Shown here one piece after another: positions 1 through 7,165 of a stretch of DNA of 7,851 nt (position 1 is the stretch's first letter; the number at the start of each line of letters is the position of its first letter). Location of the stretch: contig DAOVZA010000077.1 of NCBI GenBank assembly GCA_030635405.1, positions 1-7,851 on the forward strand, written 5' to 3'. Made by a program: the position numbers and the translations under genes. The notes under the pieces were generated by a model that did not search any database, had not been told where the DNA came from, and saw nothing but the letters and a program-made list of their open reading frames with translations. Origin of the DNA: Desulfocapsa sp. GTDB lineage: Bacteria; Desulfobacterota; Desulfobulbia; Desulfobulbales; Desulfocapsaceae.

Positions 1-82
1 ACTCGAAGCGTGAGGGGATAATTGCAATAACTTTCATATAATTGTTTTAAGCATGTTGGGTATTAATTGTGTTCACTGTGAA

Positions 83-251
83 TTTTGACAAACTCGTAAA
101 AAGTTAAAATCTAAGATGGGTTTGTAAAAAACTTCATATTCGAGGCGCGCAAAATTCAAATCATTTCAGCGTACTAGGCGGTACGTTGAAATGATTTGAA
201 TTTTGTAGCAACGAAGAAGATGAAGAGTTTTTACGAATCCATCAAATTTTG
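83..251. repeat. Large imperfect palindromic element overlapping the waaA 3' end
   Basis: Two arms face each other around a six-base loop at 175-180. The inner arms, 150-174 and 181-205, are complementary at 24 of 25 positions, and the exception is a G-U pair in RNA. After an internal loop (about 138-149 and 206-220), outer arms 115-137 and 221-243 pair again with mismatches, sharing GTAAAAA and CTTCAT blocks. A second version of the outer arm lies at about 83-105 (TTTTGAC then CTCGTAAAAA) and matches the complement of 229-251 about as well. The right side includes the waaA stop codon (242-244). No transposase is present. Size and symmetry suit a non-autonomous palindromic repeat (MITE or REP-like) that may also end or stabilise the operon transcript. 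Membership of a dispersed family is inference, because only one copy lies in the window. Confidence 0.75.
150..205 (-). terminator. Strong hairpin downstream of waaA, possible transcript end
   Basis: This is the core of the palindrome: a 25-base-pair stem with a six-base loop, 36 bases beyond the waaA stop codon in the direction of transcription. It is not a textbook intrinsic terminator, because on the minus strand the stem is followed by a GC-rich GCGCGCC stretch rather than a T run. A run of six T occurs only farther on, at 131-126, after the outer arm. A role in termination or in 3'-end protection from exonucleases is therefore plausible but not shown. No other terminator candidate is visible after waaA. 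Confidence 0.4.
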
Positions 252-1480
252 AGCAAATCTACAATATATCGACAAGTTTTTCCAGACCCACCTTGCTTTA
301 ATTGAATATAGGCGTTGGCTTTCTGTTGAATGAGCTTGCTATCAACTGGAGATTTAAGCATCGTTACAAGTAATTGAGCTACTTCTTCTTTGTTTTGTCC
401 TTTTTTAACAAGACCGCTTTGGAACACTTCATCACCAGTCCATAAAAAATTTGAGATATGGGGCCCCGTCACAGGAATCACTCCATTCATAAAAGCTTCG
501 ATGAAGTTTTGTCCTCCAAGGGGGGCCAGGCTACCTCCAACAAATGCGGCATCGGCTCTTTGATATGCATTAACCAGTTCTCCAAAAACATCCCAAATGA
601 GCACAGAGGGAGAGTCGCCTGGAGAGTTTGATGTCTTAACACTAAAGTTGATTTTCTTTTCTGTTAACAGTGCTTCCCAGTTTTTAACACGATGAAGATG
701 GCGAGGAAACAGGTCTATGCGGATATTTGGAAAGGTTTTTAGAACCTCCTGTATTACATAAAGAACTTCATTTTCTTCTTCTTTTCTGACTGATGCTAAG
801 ATGAGCGATTTGTTAATTGTGGTGGATCTTTTCTCAATATTACATGTTTCTATCTGATCAAATTTAATATTTGAAACATAATGACTTTCTTTCTGCTGAA
901 AGAGATCCTGTAGTCGTTTTTTATTGTCCTCTGAAATTGCCAGAATAATATCAGGTTTTAGCATTCTCCAAAAAGAGGCGATCTTTTTATATCCACTGTA
1001 ACTCTTTTCCGTCATTCTTCCGTTGACGATAATGATATGTTTCCCCCGTCTTTTCATTTCAGCCATAAGAGCTGGCCAAATTTCAAGTTCAATGAGTATT
1101 AAGAGTTTTGGGTCAGCTATCTGTACAGCTTTTTTAACAAGAGCGGGATTGTCAAAGATCATGTAGGCAATGCTTACATTATGGTCTTGTTCGTTAAGGT
1201 CTTTTTCAAGGATGTTTCTACCCTGAGATGTGTTAGTTGTGATGAGAATATTGAGTTTTTGATCCCCTTCAAAACTTTTCAGGATTTGTCTTGCGATATA
1301 TGCCTCTCCAACTGAGGCGGCATGCATCCATATATCAACTTTAGAAAAGTTGATTTCCTTCAAGGTTCGTTCAGCTGCTCCTTCTTTGAGGCGCGGAGAA
1401 CGAAGGAGTATTGGCGTGGCAAAAAGCCAGAGGAGTCTGTAAACAAAGAAAAGAAATTTTACGAGGAGGGGTTCTTTCAT
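242..1480 (-). CDS. waaA: 3-deoxy-D-manno-octulosonic acid (KDO) transferase
   Basis: This 412-residue protein has the length and motifs of WaaA/KdtA (E. coli about 425). The enzyme transfers KDO from CMP-KDO to lipid A precursor at the inner face of the cytoplasmic membrane. An N-terminal hydrophobic stretch (about 8-27) fits the monotopic anchor. The N-terminal GT-B half has the HAASVGE motif at 53-59, with Glu59 as the expected catalytic base, then TTNTSQGR (81-88), IELEIWP (130-136), VNGR (152-155) and YVSNIKFD (201-208). The nucleotide-sugar half has PRH (259-261), Asp297-Val-Phe-Gly-Glu, and GGSLAPLGGQN with Glu328. Two usual signatures differ: ASVRKEEE (229-236) stands where many homologues have a STHPGEE-like stretch, and GGQN replaces GGHN. 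The start is forced: the 11 codons between the preceding gene's stop and this ATG contain no ATG, GTG or TTG. No good ribosome binding site is seen, so coupled translation is likely. Mono- or bifunctionality cannot be read from sequence. Confidence 0.93.
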   Translation of the reverse strand: MKEPLLVKFLFFVYRLLWLFATPILLRSPRLKEGAAERTLKEINFSKVDIWMHAASVGEAYIARQILKSFEGDQKLNILITTNTSQGRNILEKDLNEQDHNVSIAYMIFDNPALVKKAVQIADPKLLILIELEIWPALMAEMKRRGKHIIIVNGRMTEKSYSGYKKIASFWRMLKPDIILAISEDNKKRLQDLFQQKESHYVSNIKFDQIETCNIEKRSTTINKSLILASVRKEEENEVLYVIQEVLKTFPNIRIDLFPRHLHRVKNWEALLTEKKINFSVKTSNSPGDSPSVLIWDVFGELVNAYQRADAAFVGGSLAPLGGQNFIEAFMNGVIPVTGPHISNFLWTGDEVFQSGLVKKGQNKEEVAQLLVTMLKSPVDSKLIQQKANAYIQLKQGGSGKTCRYIVDLLKI

Positions 1481-1513
1481 GGAAATATTTTTCTGGGAAG
1501 AGTTACAGGTAGC

Positions 1514-2890
1514 CTACAGATATTCTTTGATTTTCGCAAGGAGTGAAGGGTAACTTATTTCAAGCATCCTGGCAGCCATACTTTTGTTGCCTTTACTCGC
1601 CTCTAGTGCTCGACTGATCAGCTTTTTCTCAATAATGATTTTTGCCTGTTTGAGGGAGAAAGTTCCGAGTATTTCATTGAGATTGGCACTGTCTTGAGGC
1701 TTACCAGTTAATTCTCCAAGATCGGCCGGTAAAATATGATTTGTTTCAGCTACGATGGCCGCACGTTCCAAACAATTTTTTAGCTCTCGTATATTTCCCT
1801 TCCACTCTCTAGCCAGGAGGATTCCCATTGCTTCCGGTGTTATATCTTCTATGCTAAGGGTCATTTTTTTATTGAGCATTGCCAGGAAATGTACGCAAAG
1901 ATACTGAATATCCTCTTTTCTTTCACGTAATGGTGGCAGTTGCAGGGTTAGTACATTGAGACGATAAAAAAGATCTTCACGAAAGTGTCCCTCTTCAACT
2001 TCTTGTGTCAGATCCTTAGCAGTGGCAGTGATTACTCGAACATTGGTTTGTTTTGTTTTGACGCTGACAACGGGACGAATTTCCTGTTCCTGCAAGACAC
2101 GCAATAATTTCACCTGTAAATTTAAGGGCAGTTCACCGATTTCATCAAGAAAAAGTGTGCCTCCATCAGCTTCTTCAAAGAGGCCGGATCGATCTTTGTC
2201 TGCCCCTGTGAACGCACCTTTAACATATCCGAAGAATTCACTTTCAAGCAAATTCTCAGGGATGGATCCGCAGTTCACTGCAATAAAGGGTTTGTCTTTT
2301 CGCTCTGATTTCTGATGGATTCCTTGAGCTATTAGTTCCTTTCCAGTTCCGGATTCTCCGGTAATAAGCACAGTGGTATCATAGCGAGCAACTTTTTCAG
2401 TGAGTTGCAACAGCGATCGCATTTTCTTTGAGTGAGCAATGATATTTTCAAAGCGGCCTGATCCCTGTAATTCTTTTACTTTAGCTTTGAGCCTGATGTT
2501 TTCTTCGCATAGTTTTAAATGATCAACGGCTTTTTCTAAGATGAGCTGTACTTCGGCAGTTTTGAAAGGTTTTGTGATGAAATCATAGGCTCCTGTCTTC
2601 ATGGCTTCAACCGCATCATCAATGGTGGCATAGGCTGACATCATGATAATAATGGGTTGAGCAGTGTCTCCTTTGAGTGCCTTGAGGAATTGTAAACCAT
2701 TCATCTTAGGCATCTTCAAGTCACAAAGAATCAACGGGAAGGGTGCTTTTTTGTGGATAGCAAGTGCCTGTTCACCATTTTCAGCCATGGTGACCTGATA
2801 TCCCGCCTTACTGGTAACAACTGAGAGCATATGGCGCATATTTTCTTCATCATCAATGATGAGAAGACGTGTTTTGTTTGTGTCGTTCAT
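1514..2890 (-). CDS. Sigma-54-dependent response regulator, NtrC family
   Basis: This 458-residue protein has the full NtrC layout. The receiver domain (about 8-120) has the acidic pair Asp13/Asp14, phospho-acceptor Asp57, Ser85 and Lys107. The AAA+ domain (about 147-375) has Walker A GESGTGKE (178-185), the sigma-54 contact loop GAFTGA (225-230), Walker B GGTLFLDEIGE (243-253) and FREDLFYRLNV (303-313). A Fis-type helix-turn-helix occupies about 412-458. It should bind upstream activating sites and remodel sigma-54 RNA polymerase once phosphorylated. The gene starts 18 bases after the kinase gene's stop, with a good AGGGA ribosome binding site (2899-2903) eight bases before the ATG, so the kinase is very likely its partner. 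All key residues are intact. The regulated genes cannot be named: no convincing sigma-54 promoter lies in the gaps of this window. Confidence 0.95.
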   Translation of the reverse strand: MNDTNKTRLLIIDDEENMRHMLSVVTSKAGYQVTMAENGEQALAIHKKAPFPLILCDLKMPKMNGLQFLKALKGDTAQPIIIMMSAYATIDDAVEAMKTGAYDFITKPFKTAEVQLILEKAVDHLKLCEENIRLKAKVKELQGSGRFENIIAHSKKMRSLLQLTEKVARYDTTVLITGESGTGKELIAQGIHQKSERKDKPFIAVNCGSIPENLLESEFFGYVKGAFTGADKDRSGLFEEADGGTLFLDEIGELPLNLQVKLLRVLQEQEIRPVVSVKTKQTNVRVITATAKDLTQEVEEGHFREDLFYRLNVLTLQLPPLRERKEDIQYLCVHFLAMLNKKMTLSIEDITPEAMGILLAREWKGNIRELKNCLERAAIVAETNHILPADLGELTGKPQDSANLNEILGTFSLKQAKIIIEKKLISRALEASKGNKSMAARMLEISYPSLLAKIKEYL

Positions 2891-2908
2891 ATGTTTAGTC
2901 CCTGGTCC

Positions 2909-4417
2909 CTAGCAGTTTTCTTCTCTGGCCAGTGGAAGAGTGATAAGTACTGATGTTCCCTCGTTTGTGTTTGATGACAGTTCTATAGTACCACCAGATT
3001 TTTTAATCAGGTTATGAGCAACAGCAAGGCCAAGGCCTGTTCCCTTACCCACTTCTTTGGTGGTAAAGAATGGGTCAAATATGGCATCTTTGTTTTCAGG
3101 GGCAATGCCTGACCCATTATCTTTTAAGCTTACTCGTATTTGTTCATCTGTGCTTTCAGTCTCAATTCGAATCTGTCCGTCTTCATTAATTGCCGTTTCG
3201 TCAATGGCATCGATGGAATTGAGAATACAGTTAAGAAAAACCTGGCGTAGTCCGTTACTATCAATATTGACTGTACTGTTTAGAGCTTTGAGCTTTGTAG
3301 TGTAATGAACCGGGGAGTTGTTTTTTTTCACACTAACAGTCTTTATCAAATCTTCAAGGAGTGGGTGAATGTCAATAATTTCAACAGAGGATGCCACAGG
3401 AGATCTTGATAGGTCAAGAAGATTTCTTATAAGAGTGTTTATGCGATTGAGTTCTTTGGTTGCACGCTCACTGAATGTTTTTTTATCTTCAATACTGAGC
3501 GAATCTTCCTTAAGCAGATCGATGTATCCCTGAATAATCCCCAGAGGGTTTCCAATTTCATGAGCAAGTCCGGCTGAAAGTCTGCCGATTGAGGCGAGTT
3601 TTTCGGTTCTGATCATTTCATCTCGATTTCTTTGGAGTTCATCATTTGCCTCTTTTAAGGACTCCACAGTTTGGCGTAGTTCTTTTTTGTCCCCATCGAT
3701 TCGGGACACAAGTCGATTCAGACTAAGGGACAACTGGGTATATTCTCCTAAACCATCACTGGATAGAAAAGTTGTGTCGTCAAGTTCAGTACGTGAATCA
3801 GCAAGTTTTGCTAATCTTTGAATGGGCTTTACGACCAAATGGACCAAACGTGTAAACCCTATGGTTGTGAAAACAAGAAGATTGATAACCAAATAGGCAA
3901 AGAAAATCTTTTGTGCCTGGTTAATTGTTGCTGAAATATCTTCAAGTGATCGGACCAGGGCAATGGCGCCACCATCGTTATTTCCGGAAACAAGTGGAAT
4001 AGCCATCATCAGGTAGTGTTTTGAGAAAAAGAAACCATTCCAGGACATGCCAGCATAGTCTGTGGCTGTTTTGGCATTAGTACCCGAATCCTTTAATAAG
4101 GGCTCAAGGCTGATATTATCCGGACATGAGCCGTAGCTCTGAATGGGAGTGTTGTGACCATGTTGCCATTTGAGACAGAGGATGTCTCTTTCTTTTAAAT
4201 AATGACTGGTCTCTTTAGTTAAGAATGGAATATCTGCTGAATTTTCGTTTTGAATGATTGAAGAGGCAGTAAAGTGGAGCAGTTTTTCATTAATTTGTGT
4301 TTCTCGGTGGATTTCGCTTCGTTGCCAGAGCATTAGCATAACAAAGCCAAAGAGAAACATACTGGTAAAAAGGAGCACTGAGAGAGTGAGCCCCAACTGG
4401 ACTTTTAAAGTGTGCAT
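2909..4417 (-). CDS. Membrane-bound sensor histidine kinase (HAMP, HisKA, HATPase)
   Basis: This 502-residue kinase should sense an extracytoplasmic signal and phosphorylate the adjacent regulator. Transmembrane helix 1 is about residues 7-31, a periplasmic sensor region of about 135 residues follows, and helix 2 is about 171-196. A HAMP linker (about 190-243, with Pro198 and Glu225) and a charged coiled coil (about 244-272) lead to the dimerisation domain with HEIGNPLG (286-293), where His286 is the phospho-site. The ATPase domain has Asn396/Asn400, DNGSG (433-437), DPFFTTKE (448-455) and GKGTGLGL (457-464). The sensor region matches no family I recognise; it contains two cysteines (81 and 98), which could be redox-active or form a disulfide. 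An in-frame TAG lies three codons before the ATG, so a longer start is excluded. The ribosome binding site is weak. The gene follows the folate reductase gene after 85 bases. Confidence 0.94.
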   Translation of the reverse strand: MHTLKVQLGLTLSVLLFTSMFLFGFVMLMLWQRSEIHRETQINEKLLHFTASSIIQNENSADIPFLTKETSHYLKERDILCLKWQHGHNTPIQSYGSCPDNISLEPLLKDSGTNAKTATDYAGMSWNGFFFSKHYLMMAIPLVSGNNDGGAIALVRSLEDISATINQAQKIFFAYLVINLLVFTTIGFTRLVHLVVKPIQRLAKLADSRTELDDTTFLSSDGLGEYTQLSLSLNRLVSRIDGDKKELRQTVESLKEANDELQRNRDEMIRTEKLASIGRLSAGLAHEIGNPLGIIQGYIDLLKEDSLSIEDKKTFSERATKELNRINTLIRNLLDLSRSPVASSVEIIDIHPLLEDLIKTVSVKKNNSPVHYTTKLKALNSTVNIDSNGLRQVFLNCILNSIDAIDETAINEDGQIRIETESTDEQIRVSLKDNGSGIAPENKDAIFDPFFTTKEVGKGTGLGLAVAHNLIKKSGGTIELSSNTNEGTSVLITLPLAREENC

Positions 4418-4502
4418 AATCCACTATTCTAGCAGAAAAAAGTGGAAAGGCAAAGAAAGGAAAAGCATCTCTCTCTTAGAGAAACAGTGTATTGTTCTTT
4501 GT

Positions 4503-6008
4503 TTAAGGCTTTAGTTTACAGTGATCTTTTCCGGAAAAATAATTAAGCCAGGAAGAAGTTCTGTTTAAGGACCAGTCTTTTGGAGGAATTGACTTGAAAG
4601 TATGGAAATTATGACAGTCGGGTTCTGGGCCCCGTTGATAACTACGAACCCAAAAACAGAGTCGTTCGTTGGGGTAAACCTCACAAAAGCCATTGTTGGA
4701 ACCACCACAAGGGCCATTAATCATTCTCTTTGGGCATCCTGATTGCGGACAGAGATAAGAGGATTCAGCTAAGGTGCAATCTCCGCACATTCGACAATGA
4801 AACAGTGTCTTTTTGCTAAAATGTTCAATAAAGGTGTAGAGGCGAAGGAGGAATTTGTTATCAAGTGCCTTCATGCTGATTGCTTTGGCAAGTGGGAAAA
4901 ATATTCCATTTTTATCAAACACCTGTTTATGAACAAATTCATTGCTTGTAAAAATAAAGGGAAGTTTACGCAGCTTTGTTTTTTCAGCGCAGTCTTTATG
5001 TAAATACCAGGTGTTTGGTTCCGGAAAGTGGATTTCTTCTTTTGAAGACTCTCCAGTGAATTCTTCTGATTTATCGAGAAGATATGAGATGGAATCAAAG
5101 TTGAGGTTACTTCCACCGAGATGAACTCCTGAATATCCCATCTCCCGCAAGGCCGCAATCATTTTAGCACCTCGTTCCAGACGTGCAATTTCTCCTTTAT
5201 CACCACTTTTTGCTTCGATTTCCATGGTGTGTAGAAGCTTGTCTGGAAAAATAACACCGGGTACGTGTCCTTTATTCATTATGCGGGCAACGCTGAGGCT
5301 TGGTATGAAAACGTTAGCCATGACAGGTATGGATAATTTAAGGTCAGCCATAAATTGTATTAGCTCTTGATATTTGATGCTGTCATAACCAAGTTGGCTA
5401 ATAACATATTGGGCGCCGCATTGAATTTTAGTAAGGAGTTTTGTGTATTGCCAGACTTGTTCAGATTCCAACGTTTTAAAAGGTGAAACCACGCAGCCGG
5501 CAAAGAAATTCATTTTAGAAAGCCCCATTGCTTTTCCTGGAGCTCCTTTTTTTACCGTGACATCGTGACGAAGCCGTTCAATGAGGGTTAATAATTGTGT
5601 GGAATCAAGATCAAAAACAGGCATGGCCTGTCCTTGGAAACCATATCGTGGAAAATCGCCGCCCAGAACAAGAAGATTAAGTAGGTCATGACGATGACAT
5701 TCGAACAACTGGCTTTCTGCCATATTGCGATTTTTATCTTTGAGTGAAAAATGAAGAAGAGGGGAAAGCCCCAGTGCCTGAATATCAAGTCCCAATGATG
5801 TCGGAGAGAGTGCCGGATGGCCTCCGGGGTTGTCGGTGATGGAGAATGCTTTAATTCTTCCATCATCTCTTGCTGATTCTGCAAGTTGAAGGATTTTTTC
5901 CAGTCGTTTCCCACCTGAGCCACGACCGGGAACCAGCTCGTAGGTTATGGTGAACTCATCGTTATTGAGAAGTGAGTCGCGAAAAACATTTGATCCTTGT
6001 TGAATCAT
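4503..6008 (-). CDS. Methylenetetrahydrofolate reductase with fused MetV-like cysteine-rich domain
   Basis: The enzyme is predicted to interconvert 5,10-methylene- and 5-methyl-tetrahydrofolate for methionine synthesis and, in anaerobes, the methyl branch of the Wood-Ljungdahl pathway. Residues here count from the ATG at 6008 (501 aa). The MetF barrel covers about 17-315: Glu24 in YELVPGRG matches the catalytic Glu of E. coli MetF, Asp118 in LGGD matches the flavin-site Asp, and ITDNP, KDKNRN and SQLGYD are family signatures. The C-terminal part (about 330-501) resembles the MetV subunit of acetogen MetVF. It has eight cysteines at 405, 408, 411, 420, 425, 434, 442 and 451, with NGPCGG between, enough for two [4Fe-4S] clusters. 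Two more cysteines follow at 465 and 497. An upstream TTG at 6050 would add 14 residues. I prefer the ATG because AAGGA (6019-6023) sits ten bases before it and the likely promoter would leave TTG without a leader. The physiological electron donor is unknown. Confidence 0.9.
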   Translation of the reverse strand: MIQQGSNVFRDSLLNNDEFTITYELVPGRGSGGKRLEKILQLAESARDDGRIKAFSITDNPGGHPALSPTSLGLDIQALGLSPLLHFSLKDKNRNMAESQLFECHRHDLLNLLVLGGDFPRYGFQGQAMPVFDLDSTQLLTLIERLRHDVTVKKGAPGKAMGLSKMNFFAGCVVSPFKTLESEQVWQYTKLLTKIQCGAQYVISQLGYDSIKYQELIQFMADLKLSIPVMANVFIPSLSVARIMNKGHVPGVIFPDKLLHTMEIEAKSGDKGEIARLERGAKMIAALREMGYSGVHLGGSNLNFDSISYLLDKSEEFTGESSKEEIHFPEPNTWYLHKDCAEKTKLRKLPFIFTSNEFVHKQVFDKNGIFFPLAKAISMKALDNKFLLRLYTFIEHFSKKTLFHCRMCGDCTLAESSYLCPQSGCPKRMINGPCGGSNNGFCEVYPNERLCFWVRSYQRGPEPDCHNFHTFKSIPPKDWSLNRTSSWLNYFSGKDHCKLKP

Positions 6009-6018
6009 ATTTAGAATT

Positions 6019-6023
6019 TCCTT
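6019..6023 (-). promoter_or_regulatory. Ribosome binding site that decides the metF-metV start
   Basis: On the minus strand AAGGA precedes the ATG at 6008 with a ten-base spacer. The alternative TTG at 6050 has no purine-rich site at a suitable distance. This supports the 501-residue form over the 515-residue form. Confidence 0.6.
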
Positions 6024-6057
6024 TTTTCCCTTGCGAAAAATTTGAGTCAATGGCTAC

Positions 6058-6088
6058 ATTGTATGCATGAATGATAAAAATGAAACAA
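6058..6088 (-). promoter_or_regulatory. Candidate sigma-70 promoter of the minus-strand operon
   Basis: The minus strand reads TTGTTT (6088-6083), a 19-base spacer, then TACAAT (6063-6058). The -10 is close to consensus; the spacer is longer than the usual 17. Transcription would start near 6050, leaving a leader of about 40 bases before the ATG at 6008. The promoter would lie within the first codons of the divergent kinase gene. This is assigned by eye only. Confidence 0.35.
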
Positions 6089-7131
6089 AAAATCTATCTA
6101 TTATCCATGACCTAATGCGGGATGCAGGGATTGCGGATGAGAGAAAAAATAATCTCACCATCACAACTCTTACGGGTGATGGTTCTTCCAGGAAATTCTG
6201 GAGGATAACAGAAAATGGCAAAAAACTCTGCCTGGCAGTGGCTCCGCCTTCCATAACTACACAGGATCTTGCTGAGGCAAAATCTGCCCGGATAATTGGT
6301 TTGCATCTCCTTGAGAAGGATGTGAGAGTTCCTAAGCAGTACGGCTGGAATGAAGAACATGGCGTACTGCTTTTTGAAGATCTTGGTGATACAAAACTTC
6401 ACGATTTTGTAATCAAGAAAAAGACAAATGATAATTGGACTGAAGATGTTCGGTCCTGTTATTCGGATGTTGTTGAAAGCCTGGCTGTGATGCAAGTTAA
6501 TGGCGCAAGAGAATTTGAGCAATCATGGTGCTGGGACACACCACAGTACGATAAAGAATTAATGCTTGAAAGAGAGTCAAGCTACTTTCTCCAGGCATTC
6601 TGGGTAGATTATCTGGGAAATGAAAAACCGGATGGATTACAGAAAGAATTTGTTGCCCTTGCAGATAAGGCTGAACAGATACCATCTGAATATTTTCTTC
6701 ATCGTGATTTTCAGTCACGAAACATTATGCTATGTCATCAGGAGCCTTATTTTATAGATTTTCAGGGCGGACGGTTTGGCCCCCTTGCCTATGATCTGGC
6801 ATCTCTCCTAATTGATCCATATACGGCACTCCCCCTAGAGTTTCAGGATGATTTGCTTGAGATCTATATGAATAAACTTGAAACGGTAATTGATGTTGAT
6901 CGGGATGGATTTATTGAGCAATATCATCTTTTAGCCCTGCAGCGAAATCTTCAGATTGTAGGTGCCTTCGCATTTTTGACAAAACAGCGCAAAAAAGTAT
7001 TTTTTGAACAATTTCTATATCCTGCGGTGTACTCCCTAAATACTCTTCTGACAAATGAGTTGTCTTTGGAACTTCAGGTTTTAAGAAAGATGGTTGCGTC
7101 TGCGTTGGAATCTTTAGAGGCAACTAAATAA
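6067..7131 (+). CDS. APH-fold small-molecule kinase, AmgK-like
   Basis: This 354-residue protein belongs to the aminoglycoside phosphotransferase (APH/choline kinase) fold. It most resembles the AmgK branch, whose characterised Pseudomonas members phosphorylate N-acetylmuramate and N-acetylglucosamine at the anomeric position for peptidoglycan recycling. Seen here: TGDGSSRKFWRI (36-47, nucleotide loop; family form GDASxRxYxR), LLFEDLGD (101-108), the catalytic loop LHRDFQSRNIM (211-221) with Asp214 and Asn219, the metal-binding IDFQGG (230-235) with Asp231, GPLAYDLASLLIDPY (238-252), and a late LQRNLQIVGAF helix (291-301). Gln216 stands where many relatives have His. The usual partner MurU nucleotidyltransferase is not adjacent, so the substrate is uncertain. 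There is no signal peptide or membrane segment, so it is cytoplasmic. No clear ribosome binding site precedes the ATG, but the next Met (residue 17) has none either, and the intact N-terminal region favours this start. Confidence 0.85.
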   Translation: MNDKNETKNLSIIHDLMRDAGIADERKNNLTITTLTGDGSSRKFWRITENGKKLCLAVAPPSITTQDLAEAKSARIIGLHLLEKDVRVPKQYGWNEEHGVLLFEDLGDTKLHDFVIKKKTNDNWTEDVRSCYSDVVESLAVMQVNGAREFEQSWCWDTPQYDKELMLERESSYFLQAFWVDYLGNEKPDGLQKEFVALADKAEQIPSEYFLHRDFQSRNIMLCHQEPYFIDFQGGRFGPLAYDLASLLIDPYTALPLEFQDDLLEIYMNKLETVIDVDRDGFIEQYHLLALQRNLQIVGAFAFLTKQRKKVFFEQFLYPAVYSLNTLLTNELSLELQVLRKMVASALESLEATK

Positions 7132-7165
7132 GGAAAATATTTGGGAGAGGTCTTTGTGTAATATA

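Noticed and set aside
37..42. TATAAT -10-like hexamer near the left edge
   Set aside because: The only TTG-type box upstream is nine bases away, and no gene follows on that strand.
83..251. CRISPR array or full insertion sequence at the left edge
   Set aside because: There is no regular repeat-spacer pattern and no transposase frame; only one palindrome is present.
1684..1700. TGGCAC half of a sigma-54 promoter
   Set aside because: It lies inside the regulator gene and lacks a properly spaced TTGC.
2022..2315. Plus-strand frame opposite the AAA+ domain of the regulator
   Set aside because: It is the complement of strongly conserved coding sequence.
4466..4490. Short TCTC/GAGA hairpin between metF-metV and the kinase gene
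   Set aside because: Only four pairs in low-complexity sequence; not a credible terminator or attenuator.
4871..5158. Open frames of 60-111 codons inside the metF-metV gene (also 4797-5003, 4942-5124 and 5588-5923)
   Set aside because: They overlap a well-supported gene in other frames, resemble no family I know, and have no convincing ribosome binding sites.
6051..6068. Sigma-54-like site, TGGC then TGCA, before the APH-like gene
   Set aside because: The GG and GC are 11 bases apart instead of the required 10, and transcription would start inside the gene.
6112..6522. Minus-strand frame of 136 codons opposite the APH-like gene
   Set aside because: The plus-strand frame carries clear kinase motifs; this one is a shadow without recognisable features.
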